Source of the DNA: Lingula anatina
Taxonomy: Eukaryota > Brachiopoda > Lingulata > Lingulida > Lingulidae
Length of the DNA: 64,000 bases
Reading direction: 5' to 3'
NCBI RefSeq assembly: GCF_001039355.2
Contig: NW_019775802.1
Span: 379,816-443,815 of the forward strand
A model generated the notes under the pieces. That model worked only from the letters and a program-made list of their open reading frames with translations. It made no database searches and was not told the DNA's origin. The position numbers and the translations under genes are program-made. Below are positions 42,559 through 54,124 of this stretch, in pieces. Each line of letters begins with the position of its first letter. Positions within the stretch are counted from its first letter, which is position 1.

Positions 42559-45500
42559 GTGAGTGTAGATGAAAGCATCTCAGACGTTAAAATACATGTA
42601 CGCGTTGAAGTGTGGGTTTGATCTCACATCCTTAAAAATTAATGGCTAATTAGTAAAAGACACACAATGGTGCATAATGTTGACAAACTATTATGTAAAA
42701 AAAATATCTGTTTTTTTTTTTATCTGAAACGACTCTTATAGCAACAGACTCAGTGAATTGTTATGTAAATTAATGTTGTTTCACGGTTAGACGGCTTAAT
42801 TATTTTTACGTGCTCAGTATAACAACCAACATAAAATCGCAAAATAAGTTATTGTCATGTGATTTCGTATATGAATGACCGAATATTGAAGCAATTACTC
42901 GGTATCATGGTGTACCAAAGACGCGCATTTGCTTCTCATGATTAGTTCATTTTATACTCATGTAGGCAGCGGAATTGCACCTAAATATTTCCGAAAATTG
43001 TTTTCAAAAAGCGTATTTACAAATGTGGTTCGCTGACTTTTTCAAATGGGATTTAAAGTTGCGAAAAGTGACATCTTCTCACAAACCCAGCCCGATATCG
43101 AGCTCCACACATTTGTGGCTTAAAAGCTAATTCAAATAACAAGCACTTGACAAATTAACTCAAGCACGAATAACGAAGGCGATTAAGTTACATTGCGACT
43201 ATTGTAGACTGCAACTATTAAAGAGTGCTTTCAGGTGATTGTTTAGAAGAAAAATACATTAGTGCAGTTTTGCACATGGTAGAAATGAATGAAATTTTGT
43301 AAAATCGAAAAACTGTAGGATCTACAAAAGAAAGTAAAAGCGGAAGAAACTGTGACAAAAGAGTACAAACACATAGCTGTTTATACAAAGATCGATTATG
43401 AATAGAACCATTATGGTTCTTGCGTCTCTCGTCTCCAGGAGTTTTTATACTAAATAGAACAGTAACTCAGAAAGGCAAAGGAAGTGTGGTAGGACAATTG
43501 ATTATATGGGACATGCAATACAATTGCGATGCTTTATTTTCTTAAGGGTGCCTATCGCCATTACACCCACCGGCATTATCTTATATTAGGAAATATAGAC
43601 TGAAAAATAAAATCAACTACGATCATTTGGAGGTGCATGCAATCGCATTTTTTTGAAAACCATTTCCATCTAAATGGTCATTAAAATGCGTGCAAGTACC
43701 TTTATGAATGTTGCTCTTTGACTTTTTAAAGCTGAACGCTCGCGCTTTCTGTATCAAATGTCATCCGTTTTGTTCGTTTAATGAACCCAAGTCTTCGATA
43801 AATTGTTTAGTGACATACGCTTTACAATGAATGCGCAGCCAATTTTGTTTGTTAGAAATATTGAAGATATGTTGCGCATTGAGTAAAGAGCTATTTCATT
43901 ATATTAATTTGTAAAAAGCGGATATGATTAAAAAGAAACACACGTCGATACACATTACCTAAGGAAGGGAGAGAAGTCTGACTGATGTGCTAAATACCTA
44001 TTACCATTTTTCTTTCAAATGTTGAATCGGTGCCGTCGTGCTTGCCTTTTAGCTTTGATGGGTAAAATAGGTGTCTTTTGATGATCGTTAAAAAAGATAA
44101 GAAGATTTTCTTATGTGATCATACCGTCCTATAAGTGATCATTAGTATAAGGTATAAGCATGGAACGGGTGATAGATTAAAGCCTAAAGCTGGCAGTACT
44201 AATGCCTATTTTTCGTTCTTGCTGCTATAATTCCAGGGACTCCTAGTAGATCGATGTCAGACATCAAATTGGATCAGTTTCAGTAGTGTGCTAGCCATGT
44301 TTTGTTTCCCTGACGATTTGATTATTCGGACACTGCCATCGACTGATGTCTAACGCATCATTGAAACATATTTTCCATTACATTCGTATTTTAATTGAAA
44401 ATATCAAATACCAATTTATTGAAAATGCAAAAAAACAATTTAATCACAATAAAATGTTGTTATACGCCCTAATTGTAAGAAAAAACTCGATGATTTACCG
44501 CCTATAAGAATAGCCTGTGGATTTCCCACCAAGGTAAAGAAGATAGGATAATTAATTTTAAATCTGCCTATATACTAAACATTAATTGACACATATTGTA
44601 TAATTCTGTGTCATCTTTTTCTTTGTGTTTGCATTTAATGCACCCCATATATTTCTGTTTACAATCTTCTCTTTTCTGATATATTCCAGGTACGGAACAA
44701 GGGTATCACCAAAGACGTCTTTTGGACGAAATATTTAAAAATAGGTCATATAACCTTCTTGAAAGACCAGTGAAAAATGAAAGTGAAGCCTTAGAAGTGA
44801 CATTTGGATTAACATTACAGCAAATAATAGACGTGGTGAGTATTGGTTTAGCATTCATTCCTACATTACATACGCATTAACTGTTGTAAAGATATCAAGT
44901 GACACTTTCAGTTTGCATATAATTTTGTTTGGACCAGGATGATTTTATATAGTAAATAAACTATTGCCTCGTTTACACCGGGCTACGACCCTCTCACCAC
45001 GATAACGGCGACCATGAAATTTGAATAGCGCTCTCGGCCTTTGCCACCTGTTCACTTTGAAACCAGATGGAGAGCGACAAGAAACCTGAGAGACCATTTG
45101 AGATGGACAATGGGCCCAGTTCCATAAACTCGCATATCTCTTGGCGAACGATGCCAATGAAGTGTGATTGAGACCAAAAGAGACGCCATGGAAGACTATC
45201 ATGATTACTTAAATCCCACCTTGCAACCCCAGGGCGATTCCCTGAGTCTGTTGGTGAGAGTAGGCCAAACGTCCTCCAAGCATCTCAAGTTCGATGTTAA
45301 CGAGGTGTAATTATACTACGTGAATAACAAAAGCTTTTCATTTAATCAAAATGGTTTCTTCAAAGCACTTATTTATTAAATTGCTCCATCACAGCGTTCC
45401 AAAATCTTGGCAACATTACAGAACATTGGTTTGAGACAGAGGGCAAAAAGTCAGCAACCATTTATATAACCTAATTACAAAAGCCGGTCTTTACTTTTCT

Positions 45501-47052
45501 GAGCCTGTTGAATTCATTTAGTTACATTTAGCGGTTAAGGCTAAAATGATAAGAAAATTGATCAGATCTCCCTGCCAAAAACTGCTGCTTACTTTATTGT
45601 CAGCCTAAGCTCATCGGACACTCTGGAAAAATAACCATTGTTATTTCACGCAGCGCAACTGCAACCGCATTCATTATTTGCCCTGTAGTGGGAGAGATCT
45701 GATTATTACTCATTACTGATGTCTCACAAGGGACATTTACTATAATTTGTGATTTTATTTTGACAAACATCAGACAAGCCTGATAAATTATAATCTAGTC
45801 CGGAATGTTTGGGTGCATTAATGGTTTCATTCATCATACGAATATTGAACTGGATTCTGTGAATTTGACGCAGTTTCAAAGGATTAGAGTACATGGGGAA
45901 TATGTGGGAATTCTTTTTTGCTAGCGTGTGAAATTGCCTTGTTTTGCTAATTTATTCTTTCTTAATTACACTGTTTGATGCGACAAATAGATCATTTCTA
46001 AGAAGCATATCTAAATTTAGATAATCACTATACTGTGAATAAACTATGCACTTTCTATCATCATATTTCATTTTTTATCACATAGGATGAAAAGAATCAA
46101 GTTATCAACACCAACATTTGGTTGAACCTGGTAAGTCGAAAGTCGGTTATTTTGTATTTTTCAATAAAACTGAGTTCCAGAAACATATTGCCAAATTTAC
46201 TGTGATAACCTTACTTTGAAGTGAGATCACGTAAAAAATGGACATTTTAAATTCGCTAATTCTATGGCTCTGTTGTTTATTAAAACTGTTTGCAACTGAA
46301 AGATCACCAGTTATCAGGTCATTTACAGATCTATAATAGATTAAATGGTTGCAATTGAAGAATAAGGTACTGTAGTAATTAATCACGCAGTTACCGACCC
46401 CTAAACTCTCATTAGTGTAGTTTCAGTTTTTTTCAGTTACACGTATTGTATCTATTCATCTTCATTATATTTTCATGACAGTTATTATTAGGTTATCATA
46501 GCGGAAATGTTTTCAGATAATGGCTAGTCACGTTTTTCGATATACATTGGAGATAGATTTATCATCGTGGTTCGATGGGAAGTTCGATGTTTCGTTAACT
46601 CTTTACATACGCAGCAGCTACCTGTAAAACGTCTGTCCTGCAACTTTTTGTCCCGAAATTCTTTGCAATATTTCGAATCATGATATTAAATTGACCCCAT
46701 GTTAGATAATCATCTTGACATTTACACATAAACTGAAGTGAGGGTAGTAGACTGACCTCTCTGGAAACATCCTCATGATAATCATATTAATTGATTGATG
46801 AGTAGCAGGCAGTGGCCTTTTTATGAAACATTATGGAAAAAATAGTCACAATATGTCAAACCTTCATTCCGCTCTCAAGGGATATTCTAGTATTGGTTTC
46901 TTAGGCCACCTTTTGAATCGAATGTTTGCCACTGGTTTTATCAATGTTTCCATCTACCTAGGTTTTCTGTTTTTTCCTGTAACTTACATGTAATCACATA
47001 CTAAAAACTGAAATAAAAAGGTATCCTTTTCAAATTTATATACATGCTAAGA

Positions 47053-47091
<39 letters not shown>

Positions 47092-48188
47092 GACTGGGTA
47101 TTTAAGGGCGGAAATATCGACCAGGAGATAAATTGTGTTGGGCCTCTTAGGAATAGGTATTTTCTCAATGTTTTTTTATGGTTCAAAAGTTGGACTACCA
47201 CAAAGATGGACCATTTGCCTATTATAACTGCATTAGAACTACTACAGGGGGTGGAAAAAGTATTGCACCATCTGTGTGAATAGTGCGCTATTGGAAAGTG
47301 ACTCGTGGGGTACTCCTGAAGTAACCAGGAGTACATCGTGAGTCACTTTAAAGGTGTGTCATCGAAAGTGTAACGCCCTTCTGGCTGTCAAGTTGCTACC
47401 ATTGAAAGTACGGGAACTCAAAAGTGAAGAATGAAAATAATTTTTTTTTTCTGATGGAGGAAGTGTAGATAGCCGTCAGATATGGTGTGTCTGGGCAGCC
47501 TCCATATAGGGCTATAGCAGAAGGATGGAGGGCACTGTGATATCCATAAGTCACCACGAAGTGGGCGCCTGAGTAAGACAAGTGCCAGATAATACAGGCG
47601 TCTTTTTCTAGGCGTAGGAGATTTGAACCGTGCAGCAAATTAGCTTTGCAATGGCCGCACAATTTGAAGGCTGAGTTTAGCAAAAGAAATACCCAAAAGA
47701 AGTCGCCATGCTACAAGAATTCACACCATGGCTGCCAAGAGGAAACCACTCATTCACCTTGGTAAACAGACGAAGAAGAGTGACATGGGCGGCAAAAACC
47801 ATTAACCATTGCATGGACGGCCCTTTTGAAATTTCTGATGAGACCATTGTTAACAGTATGGGTGGACAAGTGAGAGTATGGGGAACACAGACACAATATG
47901 CATTTCTTATCGGCCATAGAATATATATTTCCCCTGGTATGGTTTCTAAGAAATTGGTCAACTGGGGTTGTTGCATGGGAACCTGAACCACGAACGTTAC
48001 ACTGAAATTCTGGACCAGCACCTTTTACCATCAGTAGAAAACGTTTTTGGGGACAAGAATCATCCGTGCATTTTCCAAGATGATACCGCTACACCACAGG
48101 GCCAGGGCTGTACAAGAGTGACATTACCAGCATGGCATCAACAGGGTACATTGGCCTGCCCAGTCACAAGACGCAACCCCCCCCCCCC

Positions 48189-48219
<31 letters not shown>

Positions 48220-51200
48220 TGGCAAAGTACCAACCCTTTACCAGAAACGCTCCAACCAAAAGTGTCTCCAGAGCCTGGGCCAACATAGACCCGAAAAGAT
48301 TACTGAACCTTTATCAGTCTTTGCTTAGAAGGATGGTGGCCATATTGAGATCGCGTGACTATCCTATCCAAACATTAGTAGTGACATAATAACATGCGTT
48401 TATGAGGGCAAAGCACTGGTCTTTAACCAGTTTTCAAAAAATAATAATTGAAAAACAAACAAACTAAAAAAAAACTAACACATCTAGCTGTTGTTCACCG
48501 TAAAGCAGAATGGTACAATACTTTTGCCAACCCCTGTATCTTAAATACTCTTGTCTAAACCTAGTTATGGTCGGATGAAGGTTAAATGCGTCAGATAAAC
48601 ATTTGTTGAGGAGACATACCTTTTTATTTATTTTCAGTACTGGCATGACTATACGCTGACCTGGAATTCATCAGAGTATGGCGGAATAACGTCCATCAGA
48701 CTGCCAGCTAAATACTTGTGGAAACCAGATGTTCTTTTGTACAACAGGTATATGATGTCGTTTTATTTCTCAGGTAACACAAGTTTTCTACAAGTATTCT
48801 CAAATAAATTGAGAATTTGAATTTTTTTACTTTTTTGCTTTTTTTTGTTATAGAACCCTCTCTGCATACAGTTTGCTCAAATGATAAGACCATAGAGCAG
48901 CGCTAGTTTCATGCCAAATAACAAACAGTGATTCATGATTATGAAAATGTTGATACATGTATTATTAAATAGAAATAACTAAATAATTTCTTGCATCTTT
49001 AAATTTTCTGGTTCATTTCATTTAAGTGCGGACGAAAAATTTGACGGCACGTTTCCTACCAATGTCGTAATCTACAGTAACGGTTTATGTCAGTGGGTCC
49101 CGCCTGGCATGTTCAAAAGCACGTGCAAAATTGACATCACGTGGTTTCCTTTTGATGACCAATTGTGTAAGATGAAATTTGGTTCATGGACACACGATGG
49201 AACCCAAATAAATCTCTTATTGGAGAAACCGGAAGGAGATACATCATCGTTTATTCCCAACGGGGAGTGGAACCTTATTGGTAAGATATACTTTAAGACA
49301 CATACATACACATACTCATCACATCTTAATTTTTAGGATGATGGTCTTATTGAATGTTTGATATATATTTTTATCCCTAAGGCCATAACATTTAATACAG
49401 GCAACAATTTGTTATATTGTTAAAATTGTTAAAATCATTAGGATAGTGGGGTTATGCAATAAAAGCGATCTTGTTTAGCCAAATCTCGAACAATCGATAT
49501 ACTTTGTTGCCTTCTTTCTTGTTGTGAATGGGACTATGAAAGTTTGCGGTACACTGGGCTGGAGAAGACTTAAAATAAATGTTTACCGTACCGTAATTCG
49601 CCAGGTCATTTTCACCATTTTAGTGGGTTATGTGTTGATGAGGTTTTATTACAAAGGATATTTTATTTATTTCTAGTACAATTATTGGTATTTTTTGTTA
49701 AATGTCATGGAACAACAATATAGCATGTTAAATTCTTTTCAATAGGAAAGTTTATATAGGGAGTTGAGACATCACAGAGAATATTTTTTGTGCATGTCGT
49801 GAATTTGTCTTTCATTTGTGCATTTTGTCAGTGTTTGTTTCTTGAGTGAAAGTTGTCTTGTTTTTCTTTTATTCTTACAAATATCTTTTGATTCGTGTCA
49901 CTGTGCTTACGTAACAACATGTATACATTCATTTTTTGCTGTCCGTTTTGAGCAATGGTCAACGTACATGTACATGTAATGTATGTGCTATATCCAAGAG
50001 GATTTGATATAGAGAACATCATTTGGGTGTATTTGCCTATATTTTGAAGGCACAAGGAAGTATTGGTTGGACAAAATGAATGGTTTCTTGTGAAATTTCA
50101 AAGTGAAAATAGGGCACAGTAAGTATTCTTTATAACCGTATCACTAGTTTATGTTTACCATTTTCAGGAATGCCCGGGCAAAGAAATGTGCACTTTTACG
50201 ACTGTTGTCCCACTCAACCATACATTGACATTACCTACACCTGTCACATTAGGAGACGGAGTCTTTATTACATGATGAATGTCATTGTTCCTTGTTGTCT
50301 TGTTTCTACACTTTCCGTGTTAACCTTTGCAATACCCCCTTCATCAGGCGAAAAAATTAATCATGGTAGGTTTCCAACGCACTTTCCCATTTCCCACTGA
50401 GTTAGCTTAATGATCCACTTCACACTATCTTTGGTTTCGTCCCTTTTTAAATGGATACGTGTTTTCCCAGTGGCATGTATGTATGTGCGCATGTGTAAAG
50501 TACAAATATTTTGATACTTTATTAGAGTAGATACATACCCTGGTTTCGTTCCATATCTTCAAAGGCTTATGAGGGGTGTCACCTAGCTACCACCGTTTAC
50601 CCTTTAAGTCCCGTAACAAAAGTGTTTTTTTTTTCTGTGATCATTTTTTATTTATATTATGGGCTTAGTCTTGTTGCACGGCTGCATGCTTGTGTTTTAG
50701 GCATCACTGCATCAGGGCACTGCCTTTTGTTACCGACTACACCTGGCAATACACGTGCTTGCTGAAATATGTTTCAGTTTCTTTTAAAACTGGAACTTTG
50801 CATGTGTGCATGTAATGGCTAATATTGCTGTGTATATAGAACTGAGTCTCGTTCTCTTGTAGGCGTGCCGGGGAAACGGAATGTCCTTCTGTATGATTGT
50901 TGTCCAGATAATCCGTACATCGATGTTACTTACACCATCCATATTCGTCGGCGAACGTTGTACTATGGGTTCAACCTCATCTTGCCATGTGTCCTGTTGT
51001 CCGCAATGTCACTTTTTATATTTCTTTTACCACCCGATGCTGGTGAAAAGATCTCACTAGGTAAGGCTAGAATTGGCAAAATACCTATGCATTCCATAAC
51101 TGCTGTGCACTGGTGCATGGAATGATATGAGCTATCACTTTGTATTTATTATGTGTCAGCATATTTCATGAGAATGACTTTCTTGTATGTTTATTGTCGA

Positions 51201-52136
51201 TGGGATATATGCTATTTAAGTGATGGTTAAATACTTTTATATGATTGTGGCGATGCAATGAAGTGCTTTTACTGCAGATGGGAAATTGTTAAGGTTAAAA
51301 TGAAAAAAATATTGTCAATTACTTAAAGTACTTCACTTTATTTTCATTCATAACATGACAGTTTTTACTGCACTAATTAGTCAGATGGTTAGATTTTTAT
51401 ATCAGTATTACAAAACTAGTCACTTATTTTCAGGTGTCACCATGCTGCTTTCTTTGTTTGTGTTCTTACTGTTGGTGGCAGAAACCATGCCGCCTACGTC
51501 TGATGCAGTCCCATTGATAGGTGAGATTGAAATAAAGTTCAAATAAGAGACTATGATTTACAAAATGTCTGACAGAATTTTGATAAACGCTAAACCCACT
51601 GCTATTTTACGCACAAACGATATGGCCTTCATTTAATAAAAAAAACATCATTTGTCGAAGAGAAATGTTTTTGCTGAATTAAAAAGGCAAATAAGTCACA
51701 ACCGTACTGTACATGTATATTCAAAAACAGATAAGAAAAAAAAACAGCAACAACAACTACAACAAGAACACAAGCTTCCACATGGATAAATAATTCCCTG
51801 TTTCCCTGTATATTTTTACATTTGGACATTTCTTCAAAAGAGTGAATTTTAGTTTAACATACAAAATTCTACACAACAGGAGCGCAGGTGACCAAGTATT
51901 TGTACCTAATTGATTCTTCCGAATGGGGAATTAAGTCCAAAATTAAAGTCAAAACCTTAGATTGATTTGGCTCGTCAAGTTGGCCATCATAGACAAAATA
52001 GTGGAATGAGTCCTCAAGGGAACTGTATCGACGGATGGGATAGGCACTGATTTCACTTTTGTAGTAATTGTTATCGTCGTTTTTTGACTTAAACTCAGAA
52101 TCGTCTCATATGAATAAGATACTAATAATACATGTC

Positions 52137-52178
<42 letters not shown>

Positions 52179-54124
52179 TAGGAAATAGATTTTATAGTCA
52201 AAAAGGACTTATAGCTCTTACCATTGTGATTTATTCTAAAATTGACTGAGGTTTATCTAAAATTTTCCAATGTGAGACTGTCACAAAGATGAACATGTGA
52301 TTTGGAACTGGACATAAACCTAGGATCTTTCTTGTCAAAATTCTGTTTAAATATTTCCTTTTATCTTTATGTTTTTATTGTAAAAAAGAAGAAAAACTTG
52401 GCGTTTATTATTTGATGCGAAGCATACCAATACCCGTTGGAACGGGAAGAAAAAAAACTCCGATCCATCAAAGCGCGTCACAAGAAACGACTTTGTTATC
52501 TTCATCTGACAACCATCTAAGAGCTTCAGGTCGCAAGCAGTATGGCCAACCTCTTTTTGATTAGTAAAAGCCATTGATTTTTCTTTTGGTCAGCACGTGG
52601 AATAACGAATTTGCCTGATTTTTTTTTCATGATGGCTTACTTTGAGTGGTTTCTTGGCCACATAAAGAAAAGCTGCAGGGTTACTGTTAATTCCCCCCAC
52701 GCATGACATGAACTACCGTTTGTTAAGCCCTTTATAGTATTTGTTAAGTGCCCAAACGACATAGTCTCCCTTAAAGCATTGCGCTCAGCAAGAAATAAAA
52801 TCATCTATTTGCTATTATTAGTGTACTGGAGCAACAATTTCTTATGGAAACGAAATTTTGAAGTCTCAACGAATCCATCCATAGTTTTCCTCTGTTAATC
52901 ATCTAGTGTGATAAAACATAGTTAAAATGTAACACATCGGGAGGTTACATTATAATATGAACAATGACAATTTTCCACTAATTTTTTTCGTGTAATAAAG
53001 CCATTTTCAGGATCCCTAGGAAATTGTATGTTTTTCTGAGGAAGCCAAAGATGACTAAAGTGGAAACTCTATATTTTACAGTTATAAGTTTTATCTAGAT
53101 CTGACGATTGTGTTCTGTGCATATTCTATTTCAATCAACGCTCGCTCAACAAAAAAAGATGAAAAACCAATACAAGTTTGAATGGATCTTCCAATTACCA
53201 CGCTCAACTCGACTTACACATCTTTGACAAAAAAATTGATAAGATAAATGGATGAGTAATCAAATGTGAATAAAATCGGTGCTCTTCCTATTTGGGTGTA
53301 TTCTTCTACTTTCAGGCATGTATTTTGGCTGCATCATGATCGTCTGCTCGTTATCTGTGGTATTCACTGTGCTGGTACTTAATTACCACTTCCGTTCTCC
53401 TGACACCCACGTGATGCCTAGATGGGTGAGTCTGTTTTAACCAGCAATGATAACGTGTGAACGCAGTCACACAAATACACGAATTCCTGCAGACTTCAAG
53501 ATCCATGTTTTCAGAGATACTACTCTATAGTCTTAGTTTAATAATATTGAATCTTGCCTTTGGATTTGTTATTAATATAACACTCTGCTGCTTCACTCGA
53601 CTAAGGTCCCATTGGTCACGTAACAAATGGTAGTTTGATAATGATTTCAGGTAAAAGTTGGAATCTGTGAATGGCTGGCATGGATTCTTCGAATGACCAG
53701 GCCGGACAGAGAGCTGACCAGAGCAGCGATTATCAGAAGAAGCAATATGCGGGAATTGGAGATGAAAGAGCGTGCTTCCAAAAGTTTGTTGGTGAACGTT
53801 TTAGACATGGATGACGATCACATCAGATCTCCCAAAACCAATGGAACTCCATTCAGAATAAAAGTTGACAATGATATCAGATTCTCACCAACACATCATT
53901 CTAACCCCCATGCCTGTGCCACTAAAATAGAACTGCGCAATATACATAGGGAGCTCAAACACATATCAGACAAATTGAAAAAGAAAGAGCAAGCTGCAGA
54001 AGTACGTAGCGAGTGGATGTTTGCCGCCCGCGTCATCGACAGACTATGTATTTGGCTCTTTACCATATTTACTGTGACATCAACGTGTGTTATCATTTTC
54101 TCTGCTCCTCACCTGTTTGACTGA
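42483..54124 (+). CDS. Nicotinic acetylcholine receptor alpha subunit, alpha-7-like (gene 2), complete
   Basis: Paralogue of gene 1 with the same nine-exon plan: 42483-42558, 44690-44835, 46086-46130, 48638-48747, 49027-49280, 50168-50365 or 50863-51060, 51434-51520, 53316-53425, 53651-54124; 499 aa with one version of exon 6. Visible features: signal peptide; loop D Trp (YWHDY); loop [10 protein letters not shown]; loop [10 protein letters not shown]; Cys-loop [15 protein letters not shown]; loop B GSWTHDG; loop C YDCC in both exon 6 versions; M1; GEK before M2; M2 with Leu at 9' and Glu at 20'; M3; MA helix [14 protein letters not shown]4 and C-terminus SAPHLFD. Expected to be a plasma-membrane acetylcholine-gated cation channel subunit. 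The duplicated exon 6 predicts two receptor forms differing in agonist loop C, M1 and the inner mouth of the pore. Start codon: ATG 42483 or the in-frame ATG 42489. Confidence 0.95.
42559..44689 (+). other. nAChR gene 2 intron 1
   Basis: 2.1 kb. The first 1.9 kb is part of duplicated block 3, then unique sequence from 44473. Nothing coding seen. Confidence 0.7.
44690..44835 (+). CDS. nAChR gene 2 exon 2
   Basis: 146 nt, phase 1 to 0, acceptor TATTCCAG. Encodes [20 protein letters not shown] through to [13 protein letters not shown]; sequons NRS and NES. Confidence 0.93.
44836..46085 (+). other. nAChR gene 2 intron 2
   Basis: 1.25 kb. The stretch about 44960-45300 is clearly richer in GC than its surroundings and may be an inserted repeat; I could not define its ends. 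The rest is AT-rich. Confidence 0.5.
46086..46130 (+). CDS. nAChR gene 2 exon 3
   Basis: 45 nt, phase 0-0, [15 protein letters not shown]; donor GTAAGT. Confidence 0.93.
47055..47089. repeat. CA microsatellite
   Basis: Near-pure CA run. Confidence 0.9.
47245..48536 (+). mobile_element. Tc1/mariner-type transposon, degenerate (1292 bp)
   Basis: Flanked by TA (47243-47244 and 48537-48538). The ends are imperfect inverted repeats: the left begins CAGGGGGTGG and the right, read in reverse, CAGGGGTTGG, both followed by AAAAGTATTG after one base. The size is typical of Tc1-like elements. An internal inverted repeat lies at 47295-47349. Confidence 0.88.
47708..48389 (+). pseudogene. Tc1-like transposase, frameshifted and interrupted
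   Basis: Fragments in more than one frame match the catalytic half of Tc1 transposases: ISDETIV (first catalytic Asp region), [35 protein letters not shown] (second catalytic Asp). After WPAQS-like coding, where SPDLNPIENLW is expected, the sequence runs into 12 C and 27 A (48177-48215) and resumes with NLW. The usual third acidic motif is destroyed and the reading frame is broken, so it is inactive. No intact N-terminal DNA-binding domain was recognised. Confidence 0.82.
48638..48747 (+). CDS. nAChR gene 2 exon 4 (loops D and A)
   Basis: 110 nt, phase 0 to 2, acceptor TTTTCAG, donor GTATAT. Encodes [20 protein letters not shown] and then [13 protein letters not shown] sequon. Confidence 0.94.
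49027..49280 (+). CDS. nAChR gene 2 exon 5 (Cys-loop, loops E and B)
   Basis: 254 nt, phase 2 to 1, unusual acceptor with a weak tract (CATTTAAG). Encodes [28 protein letters not shown], the Cys-loop and GSWTHDG, ending NGEWNLIG. The loop E Cys is shared with vertebrate alpha-7. Confidence 0.94.
49281..50167 (+). other. nAChR gene 2 intron 5
   Basis: 0.9 kb AT-rich intron before exon 6a; nothing else seen. Confidence 0.6.
50168..50365 (+). CDS. nAChR gene 2 exon 6a (loop C and M1), divergent version
   Basis: 198 nt, phase 1-1, acceptor ATTTTCAG, donor GTAGGT. Encodes [30 protein letters not shown], an M1 with a double Cys (VPCCLVSTL), then [11 protein letters not shown]. Roughly 60% identical by hand to exon 6b. 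It keeps the CC pair and GEK but changes 2'-3' of M2 from Ser-Leu to Asn-His. Intact frame and splice sites argue for use; it could also be a decaying exon. Confidence 0.85.
50863..51060 (+). CDS. nAChR gene 2 exon 6b (loop C and M1), consensus version
   Basis: 198 nt, phase 1-1, acceptor CTTGTAG, donor GTAAGG. Encodes [31 protein letters not shown]1, then [11 protein letters not shown], close to gene 1 exon 6 and to alpha-7 receptors in general. Probably the ancestral exon 6. Including both 6a and 6b would keep frame but duplicate loop C and M1, so they should be mutually exclusive. Confidence 0.92.
   Translation, partial: ACRGNGMSFCMIVVQIIRTSMLLTPSIFVGERCTMGSTSSCHVSCCPQCHFLYFFYHPMLVKRSH
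51434..51520 (+). CDS. nAChR gene 2 exon 7 (M2)
   Basis: 87 nt, phase 1-1, acceptor TTTTCAG, donor GTGAGA. Encodes [20 protein letters not shown] then PTSDAVPLI; Gly 4', Leu 9', Phe 12', Glu 20'. Only one version found in this gene. Confidence 0.94.
51521..53315 (+). other. nAChR gene 2 intron 7
   Basis: 1.8 kb AT-rich intron with an AAT trinucleotide microsatellite at 52138-52176. No second M2 exon seen. Confidence 0.65.
52138..52176. repeat. AAT microsatellite
   Basis: Pure AAT/TAA run. Confidence 0.9.
53316..53425 (+). CDS. nAChR gene 2 exon 8 (M3)
   Basis: 110 nt, phase 1 to 0, acceptor CTTTCAG, donor GTGAGT. Encodes [20 protein letters not shown] and then [15 protein letters not shown]. 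Confidence 0.94.
53651..54124 (+). CDS. nAChR gene 2 exon 9 (cytoplasmic loop, MA helix, M4, stop)
   Basis: After GATTTCAG, starts [20 protein letters not shown], then a basic loop, the MA helix [13 protein letters not shown], the hydrophobic M4 and TGA at 54122-54124. 157 residues. Confidence 0.94.
   Translation, partial: VKVGICEWLAWILRMTRPDRELTRAAIIRRSNMRELEMKERASKSLLVNVLDMDDDHIRSPKTNGTPFRIKVDNDIRFSPTHHSNPHACATKIELRNIHRELKHISDKLKKKEQAAEVRSEWMFAARVIDRLCIWLFTIFTVTSTCVIIFSAPHLFD

Larger units (their letters stand above)
37595..44472. repeat. Duplicated block 3, copy B (about 6.9 kb)
   Basis: Second copy of 30895-37584. It starts three bases after the N and runs on into unique sequence with exon 2 of nAChR gene 2, so it is the copy linked to the rest of the gene. 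It contains the insert at 41761-42033. Confidence 0.92.
46131..48637 (+). other. nAChR gene 2 intron 3 with a Tc1-like transposon
   Basis: 2.5 kb intron; holds a CA microsatellite at 47055-47089 and the degenerate Tc1-like element at 47245-48536. No extra receptor exon seen. Confidence 0.75.

Noticed and set aside
44945-45202. 85-aa minus-strand ORF in a GC-rich part of gene 2 intron 2
   Set aside because: No recognisable protein; it may belong to an inserted repeat whose ends I could not define.
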